Positions 16,871-25,538 of a DNA stretch of 64,000 bases are shown here, one piece after another. How positions within the stretch are numbered: position 1 is the stretch's first letter; each line of letters opens with the position of its first letter. This DNA is from Dyadobacter endophyticus. GTDB lineage: Bacteria; Bacteroidota; Bacteroidia; Cytophagales; Spirosomataceae. The notes beneath the pieces are model-generated. The model was not told where the DNA came from. It was given only the letters and a program-made list of their open reading frames with translations, and made no database searches. Made by a program: the position numbers and the translations under genes. The stretch covers positions 1,612,001 through 1,676,000 of the forward strand of contig NZ_BMIA01000002.1 of assembly GCF_014641595.1 (NCBI RefSeq), given 5' to 3'.

Positions 16871-17782
16871 ATGAATTTAAAAACAATCGGTTATGCGATG
16901 GGCATAACTATTCTCGCAGCCGCTTGCAATCAACATCGTCAGCAGGTTACCGAAAGCGGTCTTAAATACACGCTTTTCGATCACGAAGACGATGCGAGGA
17001 AAGCCAAACTAGGGGATATCATGACATTCCACCTGGTGTTGAAGAATGGAACCGACTCTACGCTCCGCGATACATATAAAGAGAAAAATCCGGTTAAAAT
17101 GGTATTGCAGGCGCCTCCTTACAAAGGCAGTTTCGAAGAAGGCCTTACCCTGCTCGCAACTGGCGACAGCGCCAAGTTCCAGGTGAATGCCGATACTTTG
17201 TTCGCGAAAATCGGTCAGCCGATGCCGCCGATGATCAAAAAAGGTTCCGAGCTGACATTCACCGTGAAGGTGATCAGCGTATTGACTTCGGAGGAATTCC
17301 AGAAGCAACAGGCTGAGGCCGGTAAGAAGCAAAAGGACATCGACGCCAAGGTGATTGAAGAATACCTGGTTAAGAACAACCTGAAAGCAAAAGCCAGAAA
17401 AACGGCTTCCGGCCTTGTTTACGTACCGCAAACGGAGGGTACAGGCGAAAGCCCTGCGGCCGGCGATAATGTGAAAGTACATTACACAGGCAAGTTCCTC
17501 GACGGCAAAGAATTCGACAGCTCTAAAAACCAGGGCAAGCCACTTGACCTGCAGGTGGGCGCCGGAATGGTGATCGCAGGCTGGGACGAAGGCATCACCC
17601 TGATGAAAAAAGGCGAAAAAGGTTTGCTGCTGATCCCTTCGGGGCTTGCTTACGGGCCCGAAACATACGGACCAATCCCTGGCAACTCCGTATTGCAGTT
17701 TGAAATGGAACTACTCGACTTTACAAAAGGCACTAAGCCAGCGGCTGGCCCTGCGCTTCCGACTCCTGCTCCTGCGAAATAG
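16871..17782 (+). CDS. Lipoprotein with two FKBP-type peptidyl-prolyl isomerase domains
   Basis: 303 residues. Lipoprotein signal with lipobox LAAAC near residue 19. The first FKBP-like domain (about 45-140) is degenerate: it keeps the fold pattern (GSFEEGLTLLATGDSAKFQV) but lacks several active-site aromatics. The second (about 195-290) is canonical: VKVHYTGKFLDGKEFDSS, MVIAGWDEGITLMKKGEK, LLLIPSGLAYGP and VLQFEMELLDF. A Lys-rich helical linker separates them and a Pro/Ala tail follows. It probably speeds prolyl isomerisation of envelope proteins; FKBP lipoproteins such as GldI occur in gliding Bacteroidota, but orthology to GldI is not established here. Confidence 0.93.
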   Translation: MNLKTIGYAMGITILAAACNQHRQQVTESGLKYTLFDHEDDARKAKLGDIMTFHLVLKNGTDSTLRDTYKEKNPVKMVLQAPPYKGSFEEGLTLLATGDSAKFQVNADTLFAKIGQPMPPMIKKGSELTFTVKVISVLTSEEFQKQQAEAGKKQKDIDAKVIEEYLVKNNLKAKARKTASGLVYVPQTEGTGESPAAGDNVKVHYTGKFLDGKEFDSSKNQGKPLDLQVGAGMVIAGWDEGITLMKKGEKGLLLIPSGLAYGPETYGPIPGNSVLQFEMELLDFTKGTKPAAGPALPTPAPAK

Positions 17783-17795
17783 TTGAACTAAATAT

Positions 17796-17862
17796 TAAAT
17801 GCCACGAAGGCACGAATTATCACGAAACATATTCGTGCATAATTCGTGCCTTTGTGGCATTT
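17796..17862. repeat. Long intergenic inverted repeat with CACGAA units
   Basis: Arms of about 31 bases (17796-17826 and 17832-17862) are complementary with one substitution and one single-base gap around a 5-base loop. CACGAA occurs three times in the left arm (17803, 17811, 17821). It lies just after the FKBP stop and could act as a terminator on the plus strand, but no T run follows immediately. The size and internal repetition look like a dispersed palindromic element. Confidence 0.75.
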
Positions 17863-17911
17863 AACCCTACCTATTTTTTGCGTAAAATGCATTTCAATCA
17901 TGTGACTATCT

Positions 17912-18487
17912 ATGAAACTTTGCTTTGCAACAAACAACCAGAACAAACTCAAAGAAATACAAGCCTTACTTGGCAACAGGTTCGAGCTAGTGACATTGTC
18001 GGACATCGGCTGTTTTGAAGAAATACCCGAGCCGTATGAGACCATTCAGGAGAATGCTAAGGCCAAATCCAGCTATGTCCGCGAAAAATATGGCATCGAC
18101 TGTTTTGCAGACGACAGCGGCCTCGTCGTTCCTTCACTGAATGGCGAACCGGGGGTGCATTCGGCCTATTATGCCGGCCCGCAACGCAGCCATGACGATA
18201 ATATCAATCTGCTGTTGAATAAGCTATCCGGCGAAGAGGATCGCAGTGCCTACTTCCTCACAGTCATTTCACTAAGCCTTGGAAATGAATATTATGCATT
18301 TGAGGGCCGCGCTCAGGGAACGATTATCCATGAGAAACGCGGTACCGGCGGCTTTGGGTATGATCCGGTGTTTATTCCGGACGGGCAAAACCGCACTTTT
18401 GCGGAAATGACCCTGGCGGAAAAATCCCAGATAAGCCATCGTTCCATTGCTTTTGCCGCGCTGGTTGATTTCCTCGATCAGCATTGA
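17912..18487 (+). CDS. rdgB: RdgB/HAM1 non-canonical purine NTP pyrophosphatase
   Basis: 191 residues. Hydrolyses dITP, ITP and XTP to monophosphates, keeping damaged purines out of DNA and RNA. Family motifs: ATNNQNKLKEIQALL at the N-terminus (substrate loop), FADDSGLVVPSLNGEPGVHS with the catalytic Asp, and GTGGFGYDPVFIPDG followed by EKSQISHRSIAF. Followed after 30 bases by the PPK2 gene on the same strand, with which it is probably co-transcribed. Confidence 0.97.
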   Translation: MKLCFATNNQNKLKEIQALLGNRFELVTLSDIGCFEEIPEPYETIQENAKAKSSYVREKYGIDCFADDSGLVVPSLNGEPGVHSAYYAGPQRSHDDNINLLLNKLSGEEDRSAYFLTVISLSLGNEYYAFEGRAQGTIIHEKRGTGGFGYDPVFIPDGQNRTFAEMTLAEKSQISHRSIAFAALVDFLDQH

Positions 18488-18517
18488 CCTTTTTAATTCA
18501 CATTAAATCGTACGGAC

Positions 18518-19411
18518 ATGTCGGACTTTAACTCGGATGATTATCGCTACGACGGTAGCAAGAAATTTGACATTAGTAAGGCTAAAACGAAGTTCAAAGA
18601 TATTTACGCCGACAAGGCCGAGTACGAGGCCATGCAGGAAGAATCGGCCAAAGAGCTCGACGAGTTGCAGAGCATGATGTACGCGCACAACCGATACGGC
18701 CTCCTGGTGATTTTCCAGGCAATGGACGCTGCCGGCAAAGACGGGACCATCAAGCACGTACTTTCGGGAGTTAATCCGGTAGGTGTGAAAATCCATTCAT
18801 TTAAGAGGCCGACAGAGACCGAACTGGGCCACGATTTTCTCTGGCGGACGAACCAGGTGTTGCCTCAGCGCGGTACTATCACGATTTTCAACCGCAGTTA
18901 TTATGAAGAAGTACTGGTAGTAAAAGTGCAGCCCGAAATCCTGACGCAATCGCAACGCTTACCAGTGGAGTTGACGGAGGATCTGGATAAGCTTTGGAAA
19001 CACCGCTATTCCGATATCCGCAACCTGGAAAAATACCTTTTCCGTAATGGTATCCGTGTAATCAAATTCTTCCTCAATGTTTCAAAAGAGGAACAGGCAA
19101 AGCGGCTCATCGAGCGTATTCAAGACCCATCCAAAAACTGGAAATTTGAGGAGCAGGATGTGAAAGTTCGCGACCAATGGGCTGAATATATGCAGGCTTA
19201 CGAGGATGCGATCAATGAGACGGCTACCAATAAAGCGCCTTGGTATGTAATCCCTGCCGATGATAAAAAGAATCTCCGCCTGACCGTCGCGAAAATCGTC
19301 GCCGAGGAGTTGAAAAAGATGAAAATGACCTACCCCGAATCCGGTCCGCAACGGACCGAGGAGCTGCGCCATTTCATCGACATTATCAATGCGCAAACGA
19401 ATAAGCCTTAA
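18518..19411 (+). CDS. PPK2-family polyphosphate:nucleotide phosphotransferase
   Basis: 297 residues, one PPK2 domain. Walker A AMDAAGKDGTIKHV near residue 69, a lid and base-binding region around SFKRPTETELGHDFLWR, and Walker B FNRSYYEEVLVVKV near residue 130. The family transfers phosphate between polyphosphate and nucleoside mono- or diphosphates. Without biochemical data the class (AMP, ADP or both) cannot be decided. Paired with rdgB, suggesting nucleotide-pool housekeeping. Confidence 0.94.
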   Translation: MSDFNSDDYRYDGSKKFDISKAKTKFKDIYADKAEYEAMQEESAKELDELQSMMYAHNRYGLLVIFQAMDAAGKDGTIKHVLSGVNPVGVKIHSFKRPTETELGHDFLWRTNQVLPQRGTITIFNRSYYEEVLVVKVQPEILTQSQRLPVELTEDLDKLWKHRYSDIRNLEKYLFRNGIRVIKFFLNVSKEEQAKRLIERIQDPSKNWKFEEQDVKVRDQWAEYMQAYEDAINETATNKAPWYVIPADDKKNLRLTVAKIVAEELKKMKMTYPESGPQRTEELRHFIDIINAQTNKP

Positions 19412-19420
19412 TCAAAAAGA

Positions 19421-19449
19421 AAGGCCGCTGATCGTTGATCAGCGGCCTT
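19421..19449. terminator. Bidirectional terminator after the PPK2 gene
   Basis: Perfect 13-bp stem (19421-19433 with 19437-19449) and a 3-base loop between two convergent genes. There is an A-rich flank on the left and a modest T content on the right. Confidence 0.8.
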
Positions 19450-19477
19450 ATAGCTATGCATGGTGTGAAGTTATATC

Positions 19478-20431
19478 TTACTTTTTGATGGTGAAATTAC
19501 CGCCACCAATTTTATATCCTTCCGCATACAGCTCCACATTGTATTTTCCTGGGCGGAACTTGTTAGCATTATCGTACAACATCTCCACTTTCTGGTTGTT
19601 GTTCTGATAAGCAATCGACTCGCGGGTTGTAAATTTAGATGGTGCGCCATCGATTTCAAACTCACCTGAGCCAGTAGCATCGTCAGCTACAACTGCTCCG
19701 TCGGGATCAAGTACCCGCACATAAATATCTTTGGGCTCCTGGGCAGTCAACTCGTTTTCCGGAAGATTGAAAACCAGTTTCAGCTTGTCAACGCGGCTCG
19801 CTTTGTATTCCTCGCGTTCTTTGGTTTTACCCCTTGAATTAACAGTCAGCACTTTCAAATTCTGTGCTTTCAGGGACGCTGCTTTGCTCACTTTCGCGCT
19901 CAACTCTTTGTTAGCCGCAGTAAAAGTGGTTACAGAGTCGGTCAGTTCAGCCTGGCGTTGTACCAATCGCTCACGTTCGCTGGTAAGCGTTCCTACGTGT
20001 GTGTGCAGGGAATCGTTGCTTGCTACCAGGTGCTCATTCTCAGCTTTCAACTGTGCGATCATCTCGTCCTTTTCTGTCAGGAATTTCTCGTATTCCTTGA
20101 TCTTTCCGAGATATTTGTTGGTTTCCACTCTTCTGCTGCGGCTGAATGCTACCTTGTCAGCTTCGAGTTTCTCTTTCATCTTGGTCAGCTCAGTAACATC
20201 ACCGCCCAATTTTTCAACTTCCGCAATTTTGGCGTCCAATACCGTCGAAATAGAATCCAGTTTAGTTTTGGTCACAGCCAACTCTCTTGCTTTTTCGACT
20301 ACCATCGACTCCTGCTGGGTCAACTCTTGTTTCTGAGTTGTGAACAAGTAGCCGAACATGGCTGTTGCTAGCCCCAAGACAACTACCATTGCCCAGGCTA
20401 TGCTTTGCTTATTTTTCTGTTCTTGTTGCAT
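19478..20431 (-). CDS. Membrane-anchored coiled-coil protein, copy A
   Basis: 317 residues: a short cytoplasmic N-terminus, one membrane helix (about 12-30, AMVVVLGLATAMFGYLF), then a long coiled coil (about 33-190) with heptad-like Lys/Glu/Leu pattern. The C-terminal globular domain (about 195-317) is probably a beta-sandwich (RVDKLKLVFNLPEN, IYVRVLDPDGAVVAD, PGKYNVELYAEGYKIGGGNF). The gene at 51756-52664 encodes a clear paralogue with the same layout. No known catalytic motif. A one-pass envelope protein with a periplasmic coiled-coil stalk is the best description; the function is not recognised. Confidence 0.85.
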   Translation of the reverse strand: MQQEQKNKQSIAWAMVVVLGLATAMFGYLFTTQKQELTQQESMVVEKARELAVTKTKLDSISTVLDAKIAEVEKLGGDVTELTKMKEKLEADKVAFSRSRRVETNKYLGKIKEYEKFLTEKDEMIAQLKAENEHLVASNDSLHTHVGTLTSERERLVQRQAELTDSVTTFTAANKELSAKVSKAASLKAQNLKVLTVNSRGKTKEREEYKASRVDKLKLVFNLPENELTAQEPKDIYVRVLDPDGAVVADDATGSGEFEIDGAPSKFTTRESIAYQNNNQKVEMLYDNANKFRPGKYNVELYAEGYKIGGGNFTIKK

Positions 20432-20761
20432 TGATATTAAGTTTTACTTGTGTGATTTAGTTTTCCATGAGACAGGTTAAAAATCATATCCGGGTCTACA
20501 TGCAGTTCTGATATCACATCAAACAATTCTGTGCCGCTCAATGCCTACGGCTCAAAATGGCCAAGTTAACAAAATCGTTAAATGCACCTGAAATGCAAAA
20601 AAGAGCCTCATTATCATAAATTTGGCACTTTTTAATTAACATTTTTTGAATCTGAAAATTCCTACAAACCGTTGGCTATCTAAAACTTGCAATTAGAAAA
20701 TTGGGTAATGTTACCACAAAATATGGTGTAGAGGTACATAGAAAATAATGCAATAAGCCCG
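20432..20761. other. AT-rich intergenic region
   Basis: 330 bases between two leftward genes with no credible ORF, RNA gene or strong hairpin. It must contain the promoter for coiled-coil copy A, but no good match in the right direction is seen. Confidence 0.5.
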
Positions 20762-21337
20762 TCAAAGTCCTATTTCCCCCCGAATGCCGAATTCCTTTTT
20801 CTCGACGAAGATGAGCTTCTGGTAGCCGGTTACCTCATAAGCGCTTACTTGCAGAAGGTTATTAAGTTTGCGTGCATCCAGGACCACCCTCTTTTCTGAA
20901 TTATAAATTTTATTCTTCGTATGGATCAATGCCTCGACGTGCAAAGGTTGCTTCAACACCGAGTCAGTATCGACTTTTAGATAAGCGACCGGCAGATCAA
21001 TGCCGGTTTTAAGGCGGTATTCATAATGCAATGGACCGTTCCGGACGACCTCGTAACTCTGGCGATAGGAAGGTTTGTTAATATCCGCTTGCACGAAGAG
21101 TTCGAGTTCCTTCTTCCAATCCACCTCACGTGTCTTCGAAACTTCACGCTTGGTTCCTAAAACCGCCGTTTTGCTGACTTCCGGTTTCTTCTCATTCAAA
21201 TACACGATTTGATTCTCGATAAAACCTTTTAGATCGTAATAAAGCTTAGGGGCATCGTCGCGGGCTTCCTCCAGGCGACAGGAAACCAATGAAAAAAGGA
21301 GAATGGCTGTAACAATGGTAAGGGAGCGGTAATTCAT
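20762..21337 (-). CDS. Predicted lipoprotein, unknown function
   Basis: 191 residues. The N-terminal signal has lipobox LVSC near residue 20. The mature part is charged with alternating strands (GPLHYEYRLKTGIDLPVAYL, KQPLHVEALIHTKNKIYNSE, VSAYEVTGYQKLIFVEKKEF). I recognise no domain. It follows gpmI on the same strand, but a terminator lies between them, so it is probably transcribed separately. Confidence 0.75.
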   Translation of the reverse strand: MNYRSLTIVTAILLFSLVSCRLEEARDDAPKLYYDLKGFIENQIVYLNEKKPEVSKTAVLGTKREVSKTREVDWKKELELFVQADINKPSYRQSYEVVRNGPLHYEYRLKTGIDLPVAYLKVDTDSVLKQPLHVEALIHTKNKIYNSEKRVVLDARKLNNLLQVSAYEVTGYQKLIFVEKKEFGIRGEIGL

Positions 21338-21350
21338 GGATTTCGGATAT

Positions 21351-21386
21351 GGCTAAAAAAACAGAGAGCCCGCCGGACTCTCTGTT
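21351..21386 (-). terminator. Terminator after gpmI
   Basis: Stem ACAGAGAG.CC with GG.CTCTCTGT (21361-21371 with 21376-21386), followed on the minus strand by a T run (21355-21360). It sits between gpmI and the lipoprotein gene. Confidence 0.75.
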
Positions 21387-21413
21387 GGTTAACATCAATA
21401 GATGCCTGAAAGT

Positions 21414-22946
21414 TTAGAGAATGCTTGTACCTGTCATTTCCGCAGGTTGAGCGATCCCCATCAATGCAAGAACGGTCGGCGCGATGTCGGCCAGCTTACC
21501 ATTGTTGATTGGTTTCCGATATTCGTTATCGACCAGAATACACGGCACGAGGTTCAATGAATGCGCGGTATTGGGCGATCCGTCGTCGTTCGACATATAA
21601 TCCGAATTACCATGGTCGGCAATGATGATTGAAGAGTAGCCGTGGTCCAGACCGGTCGTTACTACGGCCTGCACGCATTGGTCAACCGTTTCACAAGCTT
21701 TCACAGCTGCTTCAAAAACGCCTGTATGACCTACCATATCCGGGTTAGCGAAGTTGAGACACACGAAATCCACTTCCTCTTTCACCAGTTCAGGCACGAT
21801 CGCGTCGCGGATGTCGAATGCCGACATTTCGGGTTGCAAGTCGTAGGTAGCCACTTTCGGAGACGGGCAAAGCAAGCGGCTCTCGCCTTCGAAAGGTTTT
21901 TCACGGCCTCCCGAGAAGAAGAATGTAACGTGCGGATATTTTTCGGTTTCGGCTATCCGGATCTGCTTCTTACCCGCTCCTTCAAGCACTTCGCCTAACG
22001 TGTTATTTAGATTATCCTTATCAAAAATCACATCCACTCCTTTGAAAGTATCATCATAGTTGGTCATGGTGATGTATTTCAAATTGAGCTTGTGCATATT
22101 CTGCTCGTGGAAATCCTGCTGGGTAAGTACCTCGGTGATTTCACGGCCGCGGTCGGTGCGGAAGTTGAAGCAAAGTACCACGTCGCCATCCTGGATCAAT
22201 GCGAGCGGAGAACCGTCGGCATTCGTTGCGATGATCGGCGTGATGAATTCGTCGGTAACGCCTTCTTCGTAGGAAGCCTGTACGGCTTTCAAAACGTCTG
22301 CCGCAGGTACGTGCTTACCCTCGCCGTGTACCATGGCGTCGTAGGCCAATTTCACACGTTCCCAGCGCTTATCGCGGTCCATTGCGTAATACCGGCCAGT
22401 AATGCTGGCAATACGGCCGGTACTCTGCGCCATCGATTCGTTCAATTCGGTCAGGAAGCCTAATCCGCTCTTTGGGTCGGTATCTCGACCATCTGTGAAT
22501 GCATGAACGAATACGTCGCTCAAACCACGGTTAGCAGCGATTTGGCAAAGGCCTTTCAAATGGTCGATATGTGAGTGCACACCGCCGTCGGAAACCAGGC
22601 CAATGAAATGTATTTTCTTACCCTCAGTTTTCGCGTAGTCGAGCGCCTGCGTGAGCGCGGGCTCCTGTCCGAGCGTGCCCTCGGTTACCGCGAGGTTTAT
22701 TTTTACCAGATCCTGATAAACCACACGACCGGCACCGAGATTGGTATGGCCTACTTCGGAATTACCCATTTGTCCGTCGGGAAGGCCGACAGCCAGACCA
22801 CTCGCTTCGAGCTTGCTATGCGGATATTTTTGAAGAATGGAATCGTAGAAAGGGGTATTCGCCGCTAAAACGGCGGAACGGTTCTCCTCGCCGGATTTGG
22901 CGATCCCCCAGCCGTCCATGATAATGAGGATGACTTTCTTGCTCAA
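21414..22946 (-). CDS. gpmI: 2,3-bisphosphoglycerate-independent phosphoglycerate mutase
   Basis: 510 residues, the usual length. Interconverts 3- and 2-phosphoglycerate in glycolysis using two Mn ions. The N-terminal IIMDGWGI carries the first metal ligand, the catalytic serine lies in GQMGNSEVGHTNLGAGRVVY (near residue 62), and the C-terminal metal site is IIADHGNSDYM. Read with the DivIC-like gene and eno on the same strand; eno encodes the next glycolytic step, so this is partly a glycolysis cluster. Confidence 0.98.
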   Translation of the reverse strand: MSKKVILIIMDGWGIAKSGEENRSAVLAANTPFYDSILQKYPHSKLEASGLAVGLPDGQMGNSEVGHTNLGAGRVVYQDLVKINLAVTEGTLGQEPALTQALDYAKTEGKKIHFIGLVSDGGVHSHIDHLKGLCQIAANRGLSDVFVHAFTDGRDTDPKSGLGFLTELNESMAQSTGRIASITGRYYAMDRDKRWERVKLAYDAMVHGEGKHVPAADVLKAVQASYEEGVTDEFITPIIATNADGSPLALIQDGDVVLCFNFRTDRGREITEVLTQQDFHEQNMHKLNLKYITMTNYDDTFKGVDVIFDKDNLNNTLGEVLEGAGKKQIRIAETEKYPHVTFFFSGGREKPFEGESRLLCPSPKVATYDLQPEMSAFDIRDAIVPELVKEEVDFVCLNFANPDMVGHTGVFEAAVKACETVDQCVQAVVTTGLDHGYSSIIIADHGNSDYMSNDDGSPNTAHSLNLVPCILVDNEYRKPINNGKLADIAPTVLALMGIAQPAEMTGTSIL

Positions 22947-22986
22947 TGTATTCTGAAATTAAGATGATATTTAAGAGAGTAACAAC

Positions 22987-23319
22987 TTACTCTTCCTTTT
23001 TGCTTTCGATTGGCTGATTGTTTTCGTCCACAATCACATAGACTTCTTCGTTGGGCCGGCGCATCATAAACTTCTCGCGCGCCCATTTTTCAAGCATTCT
23101 GGGATTTCCGAAAACCTCATTCCGCTCTTTTTTGACGTCCCTGATCTTGTCCTGGAGAATCGCTTTCTCCTTTTCCAGGTCCTTCATCTTCATCCGGTTC
23201 GACATCACGACCCGGATATTGTTGTTGTCGAGGAACAATATCCATATCAGCCACACGACGAACGTGGCGATATAGAAGTTCTTTAATGTGTGCAGAGACC
23301 AGAATGAGTGGTTTTTCAT
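22987..23319 (-). CDS. DivIC/FtsB-like septum formation initiator
   Basis: 110 residues from the ATG at 23319. An alternative ATG at 23340 abuts the eno terminator hairpin and is less likely. Short cytoplasmic N-terminus, one membrane helix (about 13-30, FYIATFVVWLIWILFL), then a periplasmic coiled coil (about 40-75, MKDLEKEKAILQDKIRDVKK) and the characteristic GNPRMLEKWAREKFMMRRPNE motif of the DivIC family. These bitopic proteins join FtsL and FtsQ in the divisome. A location beside eno is common for this family in many bacteria. Confidence 0.9.
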   Translation of the reverse strand: MKNHSFWSLHTLKNFYIATFVVWLIWILFLDNNNIRVVMSNRMKMKDLEKEKAILQDKIRDVKKERNEVFGNPRMLEKWAREKFMMRRPNEEVYVIVDENNQPIESKKEE

Positions 23320-23336
23320 ATTTGAAATACCCTTAA

Positions 23337-23366
23337 ACAAGAACCGGAGCGCTGGGCTCCGGCTCT
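23337..23366 (-). terminator. Hairpin terminator downstream of eno
   Basis: Inverted repeat GAACCGGAG (23341-23349) with CTCCGGCTC (23357-23365), one wobble pair. A T-rich stretch follows on the minus strand. It separates eno from the DivIC-like gene and probably allows partial read-through. Confidence 0.65.
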
Positions 23367-23378
23367 TTAATGGTTTGA

Positions 23379-24650
23379 TTAGAATTTCAATCCAGGGAAG
23401 TAAGCGCTTTCGCCCAGTTCTTCTTCGATGCGGAGAAGCTGGTTGTATTTCGCCATACGGTCAGAACGTGAAGCCGAACCGGTTTTGATCTGGCCTGTGT
23501 TCAATGCAACCGCAAGGTCAGCGATCGTCGAATCTTCTGTTTCACCTGAACGGTGCGACATAATGCTCTTATAGCTGTTGCGTTTTGCAAGGTTTACAGT
23601 ATCGATGGTTTCAGTCAAAGAACCGATCTGGTTTACTTTCACCAACACCGCGTTAGCGATTTGTGATTCGATACCTTGTTGCAGCCGGGTTACGTTGGTT
23701 ACGAACAAGTCGTCACCTACCAGCTGGGTTTTGTGGCCCACGGCGTCTGTCAAAGTTTTCCAACCTGCCCAGTCGTCTTCGTCCATACCGTCTTCGATGG
23801 AGATGATCGGGTATTTAGCAACCCACTGAGCCCAGTAGTCAGCCATTTCGTCAGAGCTCAACTTGCGGCCATCCGATTTTTTGAAGTGGTAGAGGCCGTT
23901 TTCGTAGAATTCAGAAACAGCTGCGTCCATAGCGATGAAGATGTCTTCGCCTGGCTTATAACCCGCTTTTTCAATTGCCTGAAGAACAACCTCGATCGCC
24001 TCTTCGTTGGATTTGATATTTGGAGCGAAACCACCTTCGTCACCAACGTTGGTAGAGTAGCCTTTGCTTTTCAAAACAGTTTTCAACGTATGGAAAACCT
24101 CAACACCCATGCGCAATGATTGCGAGAATGTATCCGCTTTTACAGGCATGATCATGAACTCCTGGAAATCGATGGAGTTATCCGCGTGGCTACCTCCGTT
24201 CAGGATGTTCATCATCGGTACCGGCAATGTATTTGCGTTGGTACCACCTACGTAGCGGTACAATGGAAGGTTTGCTTCCTGTGCAGCAGCTTTCGCAACG
24301 GCCAAAGAAACACCCAGGATAGCATTAGCGCCAAGCTTCGCTTTGTTAGGCGTGCCATCCAGTTCCAGCATGATTTTATCAACAAGGTTCTGCTCGAATA
24401 CGGAGCAACCGATCAGTTCAGGGAAAATGATGTCGTTTACATTTTCAACCGCTTTCAAAACTCCTTTTCCAACGTAAACGCTTTTGTCGTCGTCGCGAAG
24501 CTCTACGGCCTCGTGCTTACCGGTAGAAGCTCCGGAAGGAACCGCAGCGCGTCCCAGGTAACCATTCTCGGTACGAATATCAACTTCTATTGTAGGGTTT
24601 CCTCTTGAATCCAGAATTTGTCTTGCATGTACTGACTGAATCGTACTCAT
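23379..24650 (-). CDS. eno: Enolase
   Basis: 423 residues. Converts 2-phosphoglycerate to phosphoenolpyruvate. Typical motifs: ARQILDSRGNPTIEVD, VPSGASTGKHEAVELRD, NILNGGSHADNSIDFQEFM, the Mg ligand region PIISIEDGMDEDDW, VGDDLFVTN, and the signature VKVNQIGSLTETI with SHRSGETEDSTIADLAVAL. Upstream of the DivIC-like gene and gpmI. Confidence 0.98.
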   Translation of the reverse strand: MSTIQSVHARQILDSRGNPTIEVDIRTENGYLGRAAVPSGASTGKHEAVELRDDDKSVYVGKGVLKAVENVNDIIFPELIGCSVFEQNLVDKIMLELDGTPNKAKLGANAILGVSLAVAKAAAQEANLPLYRYVGGTNANTLPVPMMNILNGGSHADNSIDFQEFMIMPVKADTFSQSLRMGVEVFHTLKTVLKSKGYSTNVGDEGGFAPNIKSNEEAIEVVLQAIEKAGYKPGEDIFIAMDAAVSEFYENGLYHFKKSDGRKLSSDEMADYWAQWVAKYPIISIEDGMDEDDWAGWKTLTDAVGHKTQLVGDDLFVTNVTRLQQGIESQIANAVLVKVNQIGSLTETIDTVNLAKRNSYKSIMSHRSGETEDSTIADLAVALNTGQIKTGSASRSDRMAKYNQLLRIEEELGESAYFPGLKF

Positions 24651-24778
24651 TTGCAGCTTGTGGTTTAATTAAATTGGAATATGGTTAACGCTACAAAATA
24701 ACGCAAAAAAAATGGTCATCCATAAACTCCGATTCATTTTAGGCTAAATTTACGGTCAAGTCAACCACACCATTTACT

Positions 24779-25480
24779 ATGAAATTAACCCATATTCTGA
24801 CCATCGCATTATTAAGCTCACCTCTTGCATTACAAGCTCAGAAACAGCTCACTACGGAAGAATTCGAAAAACAGCTGGCCAAATCCGGCGACGCCCAGCT
24901 CCTGGATGTACGTACACCCGACGAGTATGGCGAGGGCCATTTGGCAAATGCCGCGAATGTCGATTATAAAAGTCCATCATTTAAGGAAAAAATTGCCAAA
25001 CTCGATAAGAGCAAGCCCGTGTACGTGTATTGCCTCTCGGGTGGAAGAAGCGCAGCCGCGGCGACTGCATTGCATGAAAGCGGTTTCGGGGAAGTTTACG
25101 ATATGAAAGGCGGCTACCTGAAATGGAATACCTCCGGCAAGGCCGTTGAGGGTGCCAACAAAGCAGGTGTGAAAGGCATGAGCACCGCGGAATTTAACAA
25201 AATCATAAACTCCGAAAAGGTCGTCCTCATCGACATTCACGCCAAGTGGTGCCCGCCCTGCGTGAAAATGCTCCCTACCGTTAACAAGCTGCAAAAGGAA
25301 TATTCAGGAAAGGCTAAAATTGAAACGATCGCTTTTGACCCCAATAAAGCATTAGTAAAAGAGCTGGGCGTTGACGAAATCCCCGCATTTCTCCTTTATA
25401 AAAACGGAAAGCTCGTTATGCGCAAGAATGGTTTTATGGAAGAAAAGGAATTCCGCTCGTTACTGGATTCGCAGCTATAA
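24779..25480 (+). CDS. Periplasmic rhodanese-thioredoxin fusion protein
   Basis: 233 residues: a signal peptide (about 1-20, ending ALQAQ), then a rhodanese domain (about 24-120) with active-site loop YCLSGGRSAA, whose Cys would carry the persulfide. A thioredoxin domain (about 125-233) follows, with the redox motif IHAKWCPPCVKMLPTVNKL and the cis-proline region GVDEIPAFLLYKNGK. The fusion couples a sulfur-carrier module to a dithiol module in the periplasm; it may handle persulfides or reduce envelope thiols. It stands alone, convergent with carA across a shared terminator. Confidence 0.92.
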   Translation: MKLTHILTIALLSSPLALQAQKQLTTEEFEKQLAKSGDAQLLDVRTPDEYGEGHLANAANVDYKSPSFKEKIAKLDKSKPVYVYCLSGGRSAAAATALHESGFGEVYDMKGGYLKWNTSGKAVEGANKAGVKGMSTAEFNKIINSEKVVLIDIHAKWCPPCVKMLPTVNKLQKEYSGKAKIETIAFDPNKALVKELGVDEIPAFLLYKNGKLVMRKNGFMEEKEFRSLLDSQL

Positions 25481-25499
25481 CTCGATATTAACACAAACA

Positions 25500-25532
25500 A
25501 AAAGTCCCTCCGCATTACGTGGAGGGACTTTT
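25500..25532. terminator. Bidirectional terminator between the rhodanese-thioredoxin gene and carA
   Basis: Perfect 12-bp stem AAAAGTCCCTCC (25500-25511) with GGAGGGACTTTT (25521-25532), between convergent stops. Confidence 0.9.
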
Positions 25533-25538
25533 CTGCTT

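Noticed and set aside
20617..20624. Plus-strand TAAATTTG matching the -7 consensus
   Set aside because: No rightward gene follows for about 4 kb and no -33 element accompanies it; probably chance.
23319..23340. Earlier start of the DivIC-like gene at 23340
   Set aside because: It abuts the eno terminator hairpin; the ATG at 23319 starts the normal short cytoplasmic segment.
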